A stretch of 38,367 nucleotides of DNA, taken from contig JAFOIY010000191.1 in the NCBI GenBank assembly GCA_017420505.1, forward strand, positions 1 through 38,367, written 5' to 3'. This stretch comes from Solobacterium sp. (GTDB lineage: Bacteria > Bacillota_I > Bacilli_A > Erysipelotrichales > Erysipelotrichaceae). A program made the position numbers and the translations under genes. This document shows positions 8,694 to 16,236 of this stretch, piece after piece (within the stretch, counting starts at the first letter, position 1; every line of letters starts with the position of its first letter). The notes under the pieces are model-generated. The model ran no database searches and had not been told where the DNA came from. It saw only the letters and a program-made list of their open reading frames with translations.

Positions 8694-9147
8694 TTGTACC
8701 TCCTCTGGGCAGTATGGGATCCAGGATCCTTTCCTGCAGTGCGAACATTTCCGCTTCCTCTTCTTCCGTCATATGATCATAGCCGAGGCAGTGCAGCAAT
8801 CCGTGTGTGAACAGGAAGCCTGTCTCCCGCTCATAGCTGTGCCCGTAGGCTCTGGCCTGGCGTCTTGCATAGTCTACGTTGATGAACAGATCACCGAGAT
8901 CCTTCATCTCTTCCGGCAGGATGAACCCTTCATCCTGTACAGCGAAGCTGATTACATCCGTCGGCCGGTCGATTCCCCGGTAATCACGGTTGATGGTATG
9001 CATCGTCCGTGAACGTACGAAAGTAACCGATATCTGCAGGTCATCTGCCAGCTTCAGTATGGTTTCCGCATGGTCTGCGATCTTCGTGAACAGCGGCAGG
9101 AATGCTTCTGCGTCTGTATTGGTCCGGTTGATGAGTGTGATCTCCAT
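8671..9147 (-). CDS. ybeY: Endoribonuclease/rRNA maturation factor YbeY
   Basis: Encodes 158 residues matching YbeY, a metal-dependent RNase that helps process the 16S rRNA 3' end and 70S quality control. The three zinc histidines lie in HGLLHCLGYDH (H115, H119, H125). The conserved RPTDVISF and GDLFIN segments precede them. A terminator separates it from phoH upstream. A perfect TATAAT ends 6 nt before the ATG, so this gene may be read from a leaderless transcript. Alternatively AAAGG, 12 nt upstream, may serve as a distant ribosome site. Confidence 0.94.
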   Translation of the reverse strand: MEITLINRTNTDAEAFLPLFTKIADHAETILKLADDLQISVTFVRSRTMHTINRDYRGIDRPTDVISFAVQDEGFILPEEMKDLGDLFINVDYARRQARAYGHSYERETGFLFTHGLLHCLGYDHMTEEEEAEMFALQERILDPILPRGGTNGPESID

Positions 9148-9153
9148 ATTCCG

Positions 9154-9159
9154 ATTATA
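9154..9159 (-). promoter_or_regulatory. Candidate -10 box of ybeY, six nt before the ATG
   Basis: A perfect TATAAT, with no clear -35, lies between the phoH terminator and ybeY. The predicted start would coincide with the ATG. Confidence 0.45.
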
Positions 9160-9170
9160 CCTTTCTGTGC

Positions 9171-9196
9171 TTGAAAAAGCATCCGTGCGGATGCTT
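9171..9196 (-). terminator. Terminator after phoH
   Basis: On the minus strand the stem AAGCATCC/GGATGCTT with loop GCAC is followed by TTTTTC. The stem overlaps the TAA stop of phoH. Confidence 0.85.
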
Positions 9197-10154
9197 AGCG
9201 GCTCTTCTCGTATTTTTCTATAATCTTCTGTACGAGCGGGTGACGGACGACATCATCACTGGTCAGATGAAGGATGGTGATTTCATCGATGCCGCCGAGG
9301 ATCTCTGCCGCATCGATCAGTCCGCTCTTTGTACCGATTTTCAGATCAATCTGGGTTACATCGCCTGTAATGACCATTTTGGAACGGAAGCCGAGCCGGG
9401 TCAGGAACATTTTCATCTGGGCCGGTGTCGTGTTCTGTGCTTCGTCCAGGATGACGAACGAATCATCCAGTGTACGTCCTCTCATGAAGGCCAGCGGAGC
9501 AATCTCGATCGTCCCCTTTTCGATCAGTTTCTCCGTCTGTTCCACTCCGAGCATGTCATGCAGGGCATCGTACAGCGGTGTGAGGTAAGGATCGACCTTT
9601 TCCTTCATATCTCCGGGCAGGAAACCCAGGTTCTCTCCGGCTTCCACTGCCGGTCTGGTCAGTACGATCCGTTTGACCTCACCCTTTTTCAGGGAACTGA
9701 CGGCCTTGATGACCGCCAGGTAGGTCTTGCCGGTTCCGGCAGGGCCGATGGCGAATACGATGGACTTCTGTTCCATCGCGCGTACGAACGCCAGCTGTCC
9801 CTTTGTCTTGGGCGCAATGGTCTTGCCTGTCAGGGTTCTGCCGATGACGGTGTTCCCGAGTTCTTCAAACCCGACTTCTTCGCTTTTGGATACCAGACGG
9901 CAGGCATAGATGACATCCTGCTCCGTCACCGGCTGGTTCTTCTTCGCTACTTCATACAATGCGTGGATGACATCCGTGATCTGTCTGCAGATCACATCAT
10001 CACAGTTCTGTACCGTGAATGTATTGTCACGGAATGATATTTCCTTTCCGAAACAGTCGGACAGTGTCTTCAGGTTCCTGTCCTCCGTTCCGATCAGGCT
10101 GATGGCCTGAAGCGCCGTCATACCGTTCAGGCTAATGTTTTTTGTTTCTTCCAA
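9195..10154 (-). CDS. phoH: PhoH family ATPase (PhoH-like protein)
   Basis: Encodes 319 residues, the same length as B. subtilis PhoH, a cytosolic RecA-fold ATPase thought to act on RNA together with YbeY. The Walker A GPAGTGKT is at about 138-145, and the Walker B FVILDEAQNT lies near 230. The N-terminal KH/helical part ISLNGMTALQAISLIG matches the family. The TTG at 10154 is chosen because it gives the family length and has an AGGGGG site about 10 nt upstream. ATG at 10121 is the alternative. It lies between two terminators and so may be transcribed partly alone or by readthrough from rpsU. Confidence 0.9.
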   Translation of the reverse strand: MEETKNISLNGMTALQAISLIGTEDRNLKTLSDCFGKEISFRDNTFTVQNCDDVICRQITDVIHALYEVAKKNQPVTEQDVIYACRLVSKSEEVGFEELGNTVIGRTLTGKTIAPKTKGQLAFVRAMEQKSIVFAIGPAGTGKTYLAVIKAVSSLKKGEVKRIVLTRPAVEAGENLGFLPGDMKEKVDPYLTPLYDALHDMLGVEQTEKLIEKGTIEIAPLAFMRGRTLDDSFVILDEAQNTTPAQMKMFLTRLGFRSKMVITGDVTQIDLKIGTKSGLIDAAEILGGIDEITILHLTSDDVVRHPLVQKIIEKYEKSR

Positions 10155-10189
10155 GGCAGAATTCCCCCTACGGAACCATTGTAATGCAT

Positions 10190-10220
10190 AGAGAAAGAAA
10201 AAAGAAGCATATCGCTTCTT
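10190..10220 (-). terminator. Terminator/attenuator after rpsU
   Basis: On the minus strand AAGAAGC (10214-10220 complement) pairs with GCTTCTT across a 5-nt loop, followed by a T-rich run (TTTTCTTTC). It lies just past the rpsU stop. It probably lowers expression of phoH relative to S21. Confidence 0.75.
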
Positions 10221-10221
10221 C

Positions 10222-10404
10222 TTACTTTCTGCGCTTTCTCGCCTTGCGTGCAGCTTCACTCTTCAGCTTGCGCTTGACGCCCGGCTTTACGTAGTACTCT
10301 CTCTTGCGTGCTTCCGCGAGGGTACCGTTACGGGATACCTGACGCTTGAATCTGCGCAGCGCATCATCCAGATTTTCGTTTTCCTTTACGACAACCCGTG
10401 CCAT
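10222..10404 (-). CDS. rpsU: 30S ribosomal protein S21
   Basis: A 60-residue basic protein matching S21, which lies next to the anti-Shine-Dalgarno end of 16S rRNA and promotes initiation. The conserved core is [20 protein letters not shown], with KREYYVKPG and a highly basic RKARKRRK end. A GGGGGGAG ribosome site precedes the ATG. It has its own promoter downstream of deoC, and a terminator follows. S21 upstream of phoH/ybeY is a common arrangement in Bacillota. Confidence 0.96.
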   Translation of the reverse strand: MARVVVKENENLDDALRRFKRQVSRNGTLAEARKREYYVKPGVKRKLKSEAARKARKRRK

Positions 10405-10440
10405 TTCCGAATCTCCCCCCTTTCTTCACACAGCATGTCT

Positions 10441-10469
10441 ATCATAGCAGACCGTTTTTCAAAAAGCAA
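10441..10469 (-). promoter_or_regulatory. Promoter of rpsU (TTGCTT, 17 bp, TGC-TATGAT)
   Basis: TTGCTT (10464-10469), a 17-bp spacer and TATGAT (10441-10446) with an extended TGn motif lie in the 70-bp gap between deoC and rpsU. Confidence 0.6.
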
Positions 10470-10474
10470 CCGCT

Positions 10475-11110
10475 TTACATCAGGTCCTTGCCGCGGCTGG
10501 TTCCGATCCTCTCCGCACCCGCCGCAATCATTTCATCCATGTCTTCCCTGGTTCTGACACCGCCGGCCGCCTTGACTTTTACACCATCACCGACCGTTTC
10601 CTTCATCAGCCTGACGTCAGCCACCGTTGCTCCGGCCGTAGAGAATCCGGTCGAGGTCTTGACGAAGTCAGCGCCGGCATTCTTTGCGCACCGGCAGGCA
10701 AAGACCTTCTCTTCATCCGTGAGCAGGCAGGTTTCAATAATGACCTTCAGCACACAGCTGCCTACCGCTTCCTTGATCCTGCGGATCTCTTCCGTGACAT
10801 AGGCCTCATCATGGTCCTTGACCTTGGCAATATTGACAACCATATCCACTTCATCCGCACCGGCACGCACTGCGTCCTCTGCTTCAAAGACCTTCGCTTC
10901 CGTGCGCATTGCTCCGAGCGGGAATCCGATCACGGTGCATACCAGTACTCCGCTGTCCTTCAGTTCTTCCTTTGCCAGCGGAATCCAGCAGGGATTGATG
11001 CATACGGACATGAAATCATAGTCGATGGCTTCCCTGCACAATGCGCGGATATCCGCTTCCTTTGCGTCCGCCTTCAGCAGTGTATGATCAATGTATTTAC
11101 TGCGCTTCAT
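10475..11110 (-). CDS. deoC: Deoxyribose-phosphate aldolase
   Basis: Encodes 211 residues of a class I TIM-barrel aldolase that cleaves 2-deoxyribose-5-phosphate to acetaldehyde and glyceraldehyde-3-phosphate during nucleoside breakdown. The catalytic lysines are in VLKVIIE (about 135) and the Schiff-base segment [11 protein letters not shown] (about 163), with VKAAGGVR near the end. The ATG at 11110 follows AAGGAG with 7-nt spacing and overlaps murE by 14 nt. Longer starts would run deeper into murE and are not needed. It sits with cell-wall and translation genes, while cdd, another salvage enzyme, is further along the same strand. Confidence 0.95.
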   Translation of the reverse strand: MKRSKYIDHTLLKADAKEADIRALCREAIDYDFMSVCINPCWIPLAKEELKDSGVLVCTVIGFPLGAMRTEAKVFEAEDAVRAGADEVDMVVNIAKVKDHDEAYVTEEIRRIKEAVGSCVLKVIIETCLLTDEEKVFACRCAKNAGADFVKTSTGFSTAGATVADVRLMKETVGDGVKVKAAGGVRTREDMDEMIAAGAERIGTSRGKDLM

Positions 11111-12572
11111 CTTCCTTCTCCTTCTGCAGCTCTTCACTACGGTATTTTCTCAGTGCGTCACGGGCAATATCATCATCCCCTTCATACGGTTCTCTGCCGA
11201 ATTCCCGGTAGATGAACTTCTCGTCTCCTTTGCCCAGGATGAGAATCGTATCCTTCGCGTCTGCGAGCTCTACGGCCTGTATGATGGCCTGCGCCCGGTC
11301 CTCGATGATGACATAGGGCTTGCGGCTGATACCGGACGCGATCTCATTGCATATATCAAGCGCTTTCTCGTTGCGCGGGTCATCTTCCGTCAGGATGATC
11401 AGGTCCGCGTATTTGTCCAGCAGCTGGCCGAAGACCGGACGCTTGGCTGTATCCCGCTTTCCGGCACTGCCGGTAATCGCAATGATCCGTTTTGTCTTGG
11501 GTGTGATCTCCGAAGCGAAGCGGCAGAGCTGTTCGATACCGTCCGGTGTATGCGCGAAGTCAACGATGATGTTGAAGGGCTGGCCGAGATCACTCCGCTC
11601 CACACGGCCTTCCACCTGAGGAATGGTCCTGAGCCAGGGCACCATCTGGGTGATGGATATCCCCTTCTGGTTCAGTGCCGCAATGACACCGAGCAGGTTG
11701 TACAGATTGAACTTTGCAACAAGATTGGTCTCCAGTTCATAGTCTATCCCGTTGCAGCGAAGTGTGAATACCGTCCTGTCAGCCATCAGCTGGTAGCGCA
11801 GGATCTGGTAGTCCGCCGGCTTGTCTATTCCGTAGGTCACAACCTTGCAGCGGCAGTCCTCCACCATCTTCATGCCGTACGGGTCATCCGCGTTCGTTAC
11901 CGCGACGGCACTCTCCTTCAGACGGTCGAAGAATTTCTTCTTCGCCCGGAAGTAGTTGTCCATGGTTCCGTGGTAATCCAGGTGATCATGGGTCAGATTA
12001 GTGAAGATTCCGACATCGAAATCAATGGAATCCACCCTGCCCTGTTCAATGCCGATGGAGGAAACCTCCAGCGCACAGGCACGGATGCCGGCATCGACCA
12101 TATCATGGAGGATTCCGTGCAGGTCATCAATATCCGGGGTTGTCAGCAGCGGAGGCAGCTTGACATTGCCGTATTCAATGGAGATTGTGCCTACATAGCC
12201 GGTCGGACGGATGTTGCTCATCAGGTCCCGGATGATGCTCGCAATGGAGCTTTTGCCGTTGGTGCCGGTTACGCCGAACATAAGCAGTGTATGGGACGGA
12301 TAGCCGTAGAACGCATCCGCTACCTTGTTGAAGACATCCACGACATCCCGCACTTTGATATACACAACATCTTCATGGGTCCGCTCAATCGTCTCGGAAT
12401 GAATGATGACCTTTGCGCCGTTCTCTATGGCCTGTTCCACAAAACGGTGTCCGTCAAACATCATTCCCTTGACGCAGAAAAAGATGGAATCCGGGCGTTT
12501 GGTCCGGCTGTCCGCCATCAGGCTCCTGATCTCTATGTCAGGTACATTCTCAAAAAGTTCACTCAGCTTCAT
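11097..12572 (-). CDS. murE: UDP-N-acetylmuramoyl-tripeptide synthetase MurE
   Basis: Encodes a 491-residue Mur ligase that adds the third amino acid to UDP-MurNAc-L-Ala-D-Glu in the cytoplasm. The N-terminal UDP-binding domain comes first. The ATP loop GTNGKSS (103-109), the central HDHLDYHG segment (about 195-202) with the expected lysine region KKKFF, and the C-terminal ligase domain follow. At the substrate-specificity site the sequence is D397-D398-P-R400, not the DNPR of diaminopimelate-adding enzymes. DDPR is seen in some lysine-adding enzymes such as that of Thermotoga, so the third residue could be L-lysine. The start at 12572 overlaps mtaB by 14 nt and has CAGGAG upstream. Confidence 0.93.
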   Translation of the reverse strand: MKLSELFENVPDIEIRSLMADSRTKRPDSIFFCVKGMMFDGHRFVEQAIENGAKVIIHSETIERTHEDVVYIKVRDVVDVFNKVADAFYGYPSHTLLMFGVTGTNGKSSIASIIRDLMSNIRPTGYVGTISIEYGNVKLPPLLTTPDIDDLHGILHDMVDAGIRACALEVSSIGIEQGRVDSIDFDVGIFTNLTHDHLDYHGTMDNYFRAKKKFFDRLKESAVAVTNADDPYGMKMVEDCRCKVVTYGIDKPADYQILRYQLMADRTVFTLRCNGIDYELETNLVAKFNLYNLLGVIAALNQKGISITQMVPWLRTIPQVEGRVERSDLGQPFNIIVDFAHTPDGIEQLCRFASEITPKTKRIIAITGSAGKRDTAKRPVFGQLLDKYADLIILTEDDPRNEKALDICNEIASGISRKPYVIIEDRAQAIIQAVELADAKDTILILGKGDEKFIYREFGREPYEGDDDIARDALRKYRSEELQKEKEDEAQ

Positions 12573-13845
12573 AGCTCACTCCTGTACAGATCAAACGATG
12601 ATCCTTTGTATCCACGGCATGGACATGTATAATCCGGCCGACGGGGCATTCTCCCTCCACCGCTGCCGGTACGTATTCCGATGTATATCCGTAGCTGATA
12701 CCATCTTCGCACTTTTCCACCAGCACGTCCACATCCCTGCCTGTCCATTTCCTGCGGTAATCGTCATACAGCTCTTCCGACAGCGCTGCAGCTTCCGCTG
12801 CCCGCTGCTTCTTTACTGCCGGGGCAATATGATCCGGCAGCTGCTGCGCTGCCGTACCATCCCGCAGGGAGAACGGGAACACGTGCAGGAAGGACAGCTC
12901 GCACTTCCGCAGGAAGCTGAGGGTGGATAGGAACTCCTCCTCCGTCTCTCCCGGGAAACCGACGATCAGGTCGGTGGAAACAGATACATCCGGCAGAGAC
13001 CGGCGGATCTCCTGCAGATGATTGTAGTATTCATCCGTTGTGTACGGACGGTTCATCCGCTTCAGCGTTGCGTCACAGCCGGCCTGCACGGGGATATGCA
13101 GATGGCGGGCTACGCGCTTGTCTTCCTTCATCAGAGCAATCAGTTCATCGTCGATCTCCGTGATCTCTATCGAGGAAATCCGCAGGCGGAATGTCTCCGG
13201 TGCTTCCGCCAGGATCCTTTTCATGATCTGTGCCAGGGAGACACCGTATTCCCTGCCGTACCTGCCGGTATGGATGCCGGTCAGGACGATTTCCTGGTAT
13301 TTCGTACACAGTTTCCAGGCTTCTTCTACGACGCGCTCCGGCTCCATGGAACGCTCTCTTCCCCTGGCATAGGGAATTACGCAGTAGGCACAGAATTGGT
13401 TGCAGCCGTCCTGTATCTTCAGGTATACCCTGCTGTGGGTACCGAGATGGTCCAGTACCAGATCTTCGAAAGGAACCACTTCGATCTTCTCTACATCCAT
13501 GATCGGCTCCTGTTTCCTGATGTACTGTTCGATATACTCCGGTATCCGCTTCTTGTGCGCGCTGCCGACGAGGATTTCGGCATCCTTCAGGGCCTGGGGA
13601 TCGATCTGGGCGTAGCATCCGGCAACGGCCAGGATGCTGTCCGGGTATCTGCGCCGGATGCGGTGGATCTGCTGGCGGCTCTTCTGGGCTGCCGTATTCG
13701 TTACTGCACAGGTAAAGACCACCGTTGCATCCCGCGCTTCATCATTGGAAACCCGTACATGCCCGGCTTCCTCCAGCATGGATGCCACGCTCTCGCATTC
13801 ATAGGCATTGACCTTGCAGCCGAGGTTGACTACGGAAAAACGCAT
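12559..13845 (-). CDS. mtaB: tRNA (N6-threonylcarbamoyladenosine(37)-C2)-methylthiotransferase MtaB
   Basis: Encodes a 428-residue radical-SAM methylthiotransferase that converts t6A37 to ms2t6A37 in tRNAs reading ANN codons. The UPF0004 domain supplies C10, C46 and C77 for the auxiliary [4Fe-4S] cluster. The radical-SAM CxxxCxxC is C148/C152/C155 in DGCNQFCAYC. A C-terminal TRAM-like part (about 365-428) follows. MiaB is the sister family, but the NLGCKVNAYE start and the location beside rsmE favour MtaB (YqeV). Its ATG overlaps the rsmE stop by 1 nt (TGATG). Confidence 0.9.
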   Translation of the reverse strand: MRFSVVNLGCKVNAYECESVASMLEEAGHVRVSNDEARDATVVFTCAVTNTAAQKSRQQIHRIRRRYPDSILAVAGCYAQIDPQALKDAEILVGSAHKKRIPEYIEQYIRKQEPIMDVEKIEVVPFEDLVLDHLGTHSRVYLKIQDGCNQFCAYCVIPYARGRERSMEPERVVEEAWKLCTKYQEIVLTGIHTGRYGREYGVSLAQIMKRILAEAPETFRLRISSIEITEIDDELIALMKEDKRVARHLHIPVQAGCDATLKRMNRPYTTDEYYNHLQEIRRSLPDVSVSTDLIVGFPGETEEEFLSTLSFLRKCELSFLHVFPFSLRDGTAAQQLPDHIAPAVKKQRAAEAAALSEELYDDYRRKWTGRDVDVLVEKCEDGISYGYTSEYVPAAVEGECPVGRIIHVHAVDTKDHRLICTGVSYEAE

Positions 13846-14567
13846 CAGTGCTGTCTCCTTTCCGCATCATCGCCGATGACGCTCAGAGCATAGATGGCCG
13901 CTGTCTCTGCCCGCAGGATCCGGCTGCCGAAGCTGACCGTACGGTATCCTGCCGCTTCCAGATCTTCGATCTCCTTGACGGAGAACCCGCCTTCCGGACC
14001 GATGACCACTGTTGTATCATTGCCCTGCAGGGCTTCTCCCAGCATCGGTTTCTCCCCGAATACATTCTCGTAGCCGACAAAACCGTCCGTGCCCAGATAC
14101 TGGCCGAGATCCTTGATGTCCACGGTCGGTTCCAGAACAGGCACCCGGTTGCGCTTGCACTGGTTGGACGCTTCTTCCAGAATGCTCTGCCAGCGCTGTA
14201 CCTGGCGCTCGCTGCGATCCTTCTTTTCCTTCACCACACAGCGGGAAGACACAAAAGGTACGATCCTGGAAACACCGAGTTCTGCGGCCTTCTGCAGGAC
14301 CAGCTCCATCTTCTCACGCCGGATCAGCGCCATGCAGAGCGTTACGTGCACCGGGAGTTCATTGTTCCGGGGATCCTCGCGGAGCACTTCTGCAGCGAAG
14401 TCTTTGCCGTCCTTGAAACCAAGCGCATACCATGCCCTGCCGTTGTATATCAGCCGGATCTCTTCATGATCCAGATGAAGTACGTTCAGCGCATGGTGTG
14501 CCTGGTCCCTGTCCAGGTACACCGTTTCACCGGGATGCAGCTCATGATTGCACAGATACTGATGCAT
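13845..14567 (-). CDS. rsmE: 16S rRNA (uracil(1498)-N(3))-methyltransferase RsmE
   Basis: Encodes 240 residues of the SPOUT-class methyltransferase that makes m3U1498 in 16S rRNA. The N-terminal PUA-like domain contains DQAHHALNVLHL; the SPOUT knot has KAAELGVSRIVPF and the SAM-binding GPEGGFSVKEIE, ending with LRAETAAIYAL. The start is uncertain: ATG 14567 gives the usual family N-terminus (MHQYLC), GTG 14576 adds three residues, and neither has a ribosome site nearby. The strong AGGAGG/AAGGA lies upstream of an out-of-frame ATG at 14590, so coupling through a short leader ORF is possible. First gene of the long minus-strand series. Confidence 0.9.
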   Translation of the reverse strand: MHQYLCNHELHPGETVYLDRDQAHHALNVLHLDHEEIRLIYNGRAWYALGFKDGKDFAAEVLREDPRNNELPVHVTLCMALIRREKMELVLQKAAELGVSRIVPFVSSRCVVKEKKDRSERQVQRWQSILEEASNQCKRNRVPVLEPTVDIKDLGQYLGTDGFVGYENVFGEKPMLGEALQGNDTTVVIGPEGGFSVKEIEDLEAAGYRTVSFGSRILRAETAAIYALSVIGDDAERRQH

Positions 14568-14590
14568 AACATACACAGAAAGACGAACAT
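14486..14590 (-). CDS. Possible short upstream ORF overlapping the rsmE start
   Basis: A 34-codon frame starting MFVFLCML with the best ribosome site of this leader (AAGGA, 8 nt before the ATG). It is out of frame with rsmE and overlaps its first ~80 nt. No family match is recognised. It may only serve to carry ribosomes to the rsmE start, or it may be chance. Confidence 0.25.
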   Translation of the reverse strand: MFVFLCMLCISICAIMSCIPVKRCTWTGTRHTMR

Positions 14591-14650
14591 TGCCGTCTTC
14601 CTTTTCCTCCTCTTGGCCGGTCCATCCGCTGAAGGCCGGACTCTTTCAAT

Positions 14651-14679
14651 AATATATCATTCTACGCATAGCGGTGCAA
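14651..14679 (-). promoter_or_regulatory. Promoter of the rsmE-mtaB-murE-deoC series
   Basis: TTGCAC (14674-14679), 17 bp, then TATATT (14651-14656) preceded by TGa. The -35 bases overlap those usable by the divergent promoter of the amidotransferase gene. Confidence 0.6.
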
Positions 14680-14701
14680 ACAGCCGTCTGCACGCTATAA
14701 T
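14674..14701 (+). promoter_or_regulatory. Promoter of the C26 amidotransferase gene
   Basis: A perfect TATAAT (14696-14701) lies 21 nt before the ATG. Only a weak -35 (GTGCAA, 14674-14679) is seen, at 16-bp spacing. Confidence 0.5.
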
Positions 14702-14721
14702 AGAGAAAACGGAGAAAGACT

Positions 14722-15444
14722 ATGAAACGAATGCTGATTGCAATTACACCGCGCTTTTCCATCAACCCTCTCGGCATGGAGGTTTATCAGGATCTGTACA
14801 CCTATTTCAATTTAGTAAGAAGAGAAGATACCCTTCCCGTTATGATGCCCATCTGCAGTGAAGAGGAAGCGGCTGCGGCCGCTGAACTGTGCACCGGTCT
14901 GATCATTACCGGCGGTGAGGATCTGGATCCTGCCATGTACGGAGAAGAGAACACCGACTGTTCCCTGACGGATCCCCGCATTGATGCGACCGATCTTTAC
15001 CTGTACAAAGCGTTCCGTGCCCTCGGCAAGCCGGTTCTGGGCATCTGCAGAGGTCACCAGCTCATTGCGGTTGCCGAAGGCGGTACCCTGATGCAGGATA
15101 TCCATAAATACAATCCTTCCTTCCACAATCACAACCAGTTCAAGGACCCGAGCATTCCTGTCAACGGCTTCCTGCATGACTGCACCTTTGTGGAAGGCAC
15201 GCGCCTCTACAGCGTCTTCGGTGAACGTGCACCGGTCAGCAGTTCCCACCATCAAGCAGTAAAAAAAGCCCCGGAGGGCTGGACCATCAGCGCCTGGTCC
15301 GATGACGGACTGATCGAAGGCATGGAGAAGGACAACGTCATCGCTGTCCAGTGGCACCCGGAGCGCGTCCAGCAGGATGAGCGCCAGAGAGCACTGGGCG
15401 AGATGTTCCTGGAAGACTGCCGTGCCTATCTGAGAAGACCGTAA
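14722..15444 (+). CDS. Peptidase C26 / gamma-glutamyl-gamma-aminobutyrate hydrolase family protein
   Basis: Encodes 240 residues of a class I glutamine amidotransferase-like hydrolase (PuuD type), which hydrolyses gamma-glutamyl amides. The nucleophile C109 in GICRGHQ, H212 and E214 in QWHPE make a complete triad, and the oxyanion region TGGEDLDP precedes. PuuD acts in putrescine breakdown, but no polyamine genes are nearby, so the substrate is unknown. GGAG lies 8 nt before the ATG. Its 3' end overlaps the convergent HAD gene by 19 nt. No U-tailed terminator is visible. Confidence 0.9.
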   Translation: MKRMLIAITPRFSINPLGMEVYQDLYTYFNLVRREDTLPVMMPICSEEEAAAAAELCTGLIITGGEDLDPAMYGEENTDCSLTDPRIDATDLYLYKAFRALGKPVLGICRGHQLIAVAEGGTLMQDIHKYNPSFHNHNQFKDPSIPVNGFLHDCTFVEGTRLYSVFGERAPVSSSHHQAVKKAPEGWTISAWSDDGLIEGMEKDNVIAVQWHPERVQQDERQRALGEMFLEDCRAYLRRP

Positions 15445-16184
15445 AGGTCTACGACAACATAGGAAGGACGTACGGACTCCTCGAAGAGATCCTCTTCCAT
15501 GGAAGCCGGTACATAGACCGTCGTCATGCCTGCATCATTGCCGCATTTGATTTCGCGCTGCAGGTCACTGCCGACCAGTACTGCCCGGTCCATGGTCGTA
15601 CTGAGCCAGTTGACGGCTCCCTTCACCATGAACGGAGAAGGAAAGCATACCTGGGCGGCCTTTTTTCCGGAAGCGTATTCCAGAAGCCTGACAAACGATC
15701 CTGCCCCGACGGCGGGACCGTTTTTCGTTTCCCGGTACGGGCGCATATCCGTCGCAATCAGCTGGGCGCCGCCGCGCAGCAGCCTCAGTGCGTAGTTGAA
15801 GTCATTGATCTCTGCTTCCCGGTCATAGCCTACGAACACCCAGTCCGCGCGGTCCGTATCCAGGGAGAATCCAGCTTCCCTGAGCGTCGAGCGCAGGCCT
15901 GCACTGCCGATGACACCGGCATTGCGGTGTCCCGGCGTCATTTCCGTGATGCGGTCCGCAGCGGCCAATACACTGGTATAGATATCATCCTTGGTGATAA
16001 AGGAAAGACCCTGATCAATGTACAGGACAGCCTGATCCTCGCGGGTACGTACCGTATCTTCGCTCAGTATGACAAACGAACAGTCATTGTCATGAAGAAA
16101 GCGCAGGAAGACGGCAGCGTCTTTCCGCAGGGTGCCGCCCTTCCAGAGGCAGCTTTCACAGATCAGCCAGGTATCACTCAGCAT
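15426..16184 (-). CDS. NagD-like HAD-IIA family protein with degenerate catalytic motifs
   Basis: A 252-residue protein with the HAD-IIA (NagD/AraL) layout, including the cap signature PAVGAGSFVRLLEY and the C-terminal VLVGSDLQREIKCGNDAGM. The catalytic motifs are lost: motif I DxDG is C9-E-S-C12, the motif III lysine of the GKPSP element is F181 in CFPSP, and motif IV GDxxxTD is GSDLQRE. It is therefore unlikely to be a normal phosphatase. The stop is TAG. ATG 16184 has no ribosome site but follows TGG-TATAAT by 6 nt, suggesting a leaderless mRNA; TTG 16205 is an unlikely alternative. Divergent from a metallophosphatase-fold gene. Confidence 0.8.
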   Translation of the reverse strand: MLSDTWLICESCLWKGGTLRKDAAVFLRFLHDNDCSFVILSEDTVRTREDQAVLYIDQGLSFITKDDIYTSVLAAADRITEMTPGHRNAGVIGSAGLRSTLREAGFSLDTDRADWVFVGYDREAEINDFNYALRLLRGGAQLIATDMRPYRETKNGPAVGAGSFVRLLEYASGKKAAQVCFPSPFMVKGAVNWLSTTMDRAVLVGSDLQREIKCGNDAGMTTVYVPASMEEDLFEESVRPSYVVVDLYGLLR

Positions 16185-16190
16185 ACCGTG

Positions 16191-16199
16191 ATTATACCA
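16191..16199 (-). promoter_or_regulatory. Extended -10 (TGG-TATAAT) of the HAD gene
   Basis: The hexamer is at 16191-16196 with TGG upstream at 16197-16199. It ends 6 nt before the ATG, so +1 would be the A of the start codon. Confidence 0.6.
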
Positions 16200-16218
16200 T
16201 ACCAAGGATGGTTGGATG

Positions 16219-16227
16219 TGCTATCAT
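16219..16227 (+). promoter_or_regulatory. Extended -10 (TGC-TATCAT) of the metallophosphatase-like gene
   Basis: TATCAT (16222-16227) with TGC before it ends 9 nt before the ATG at 16237. No -35 is evident. Any 5' leader would be only 2-3 nt. Confidence 0.5.
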
Positions 16228-16236
16228 TAAACAGGA

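Noticed and set aside
11091-12632. A 513-codon plus-strand frame opposite murE
   Set aside because: MurE motifs are complete on the other strand; the plus-strand product resembles no family and has no ribosome site.
15429-15450. A terminator at the convergent amidotransferase/HAD ends (AGACC/GGTCT)
   Set aside because: The stem is short and no T run follows.
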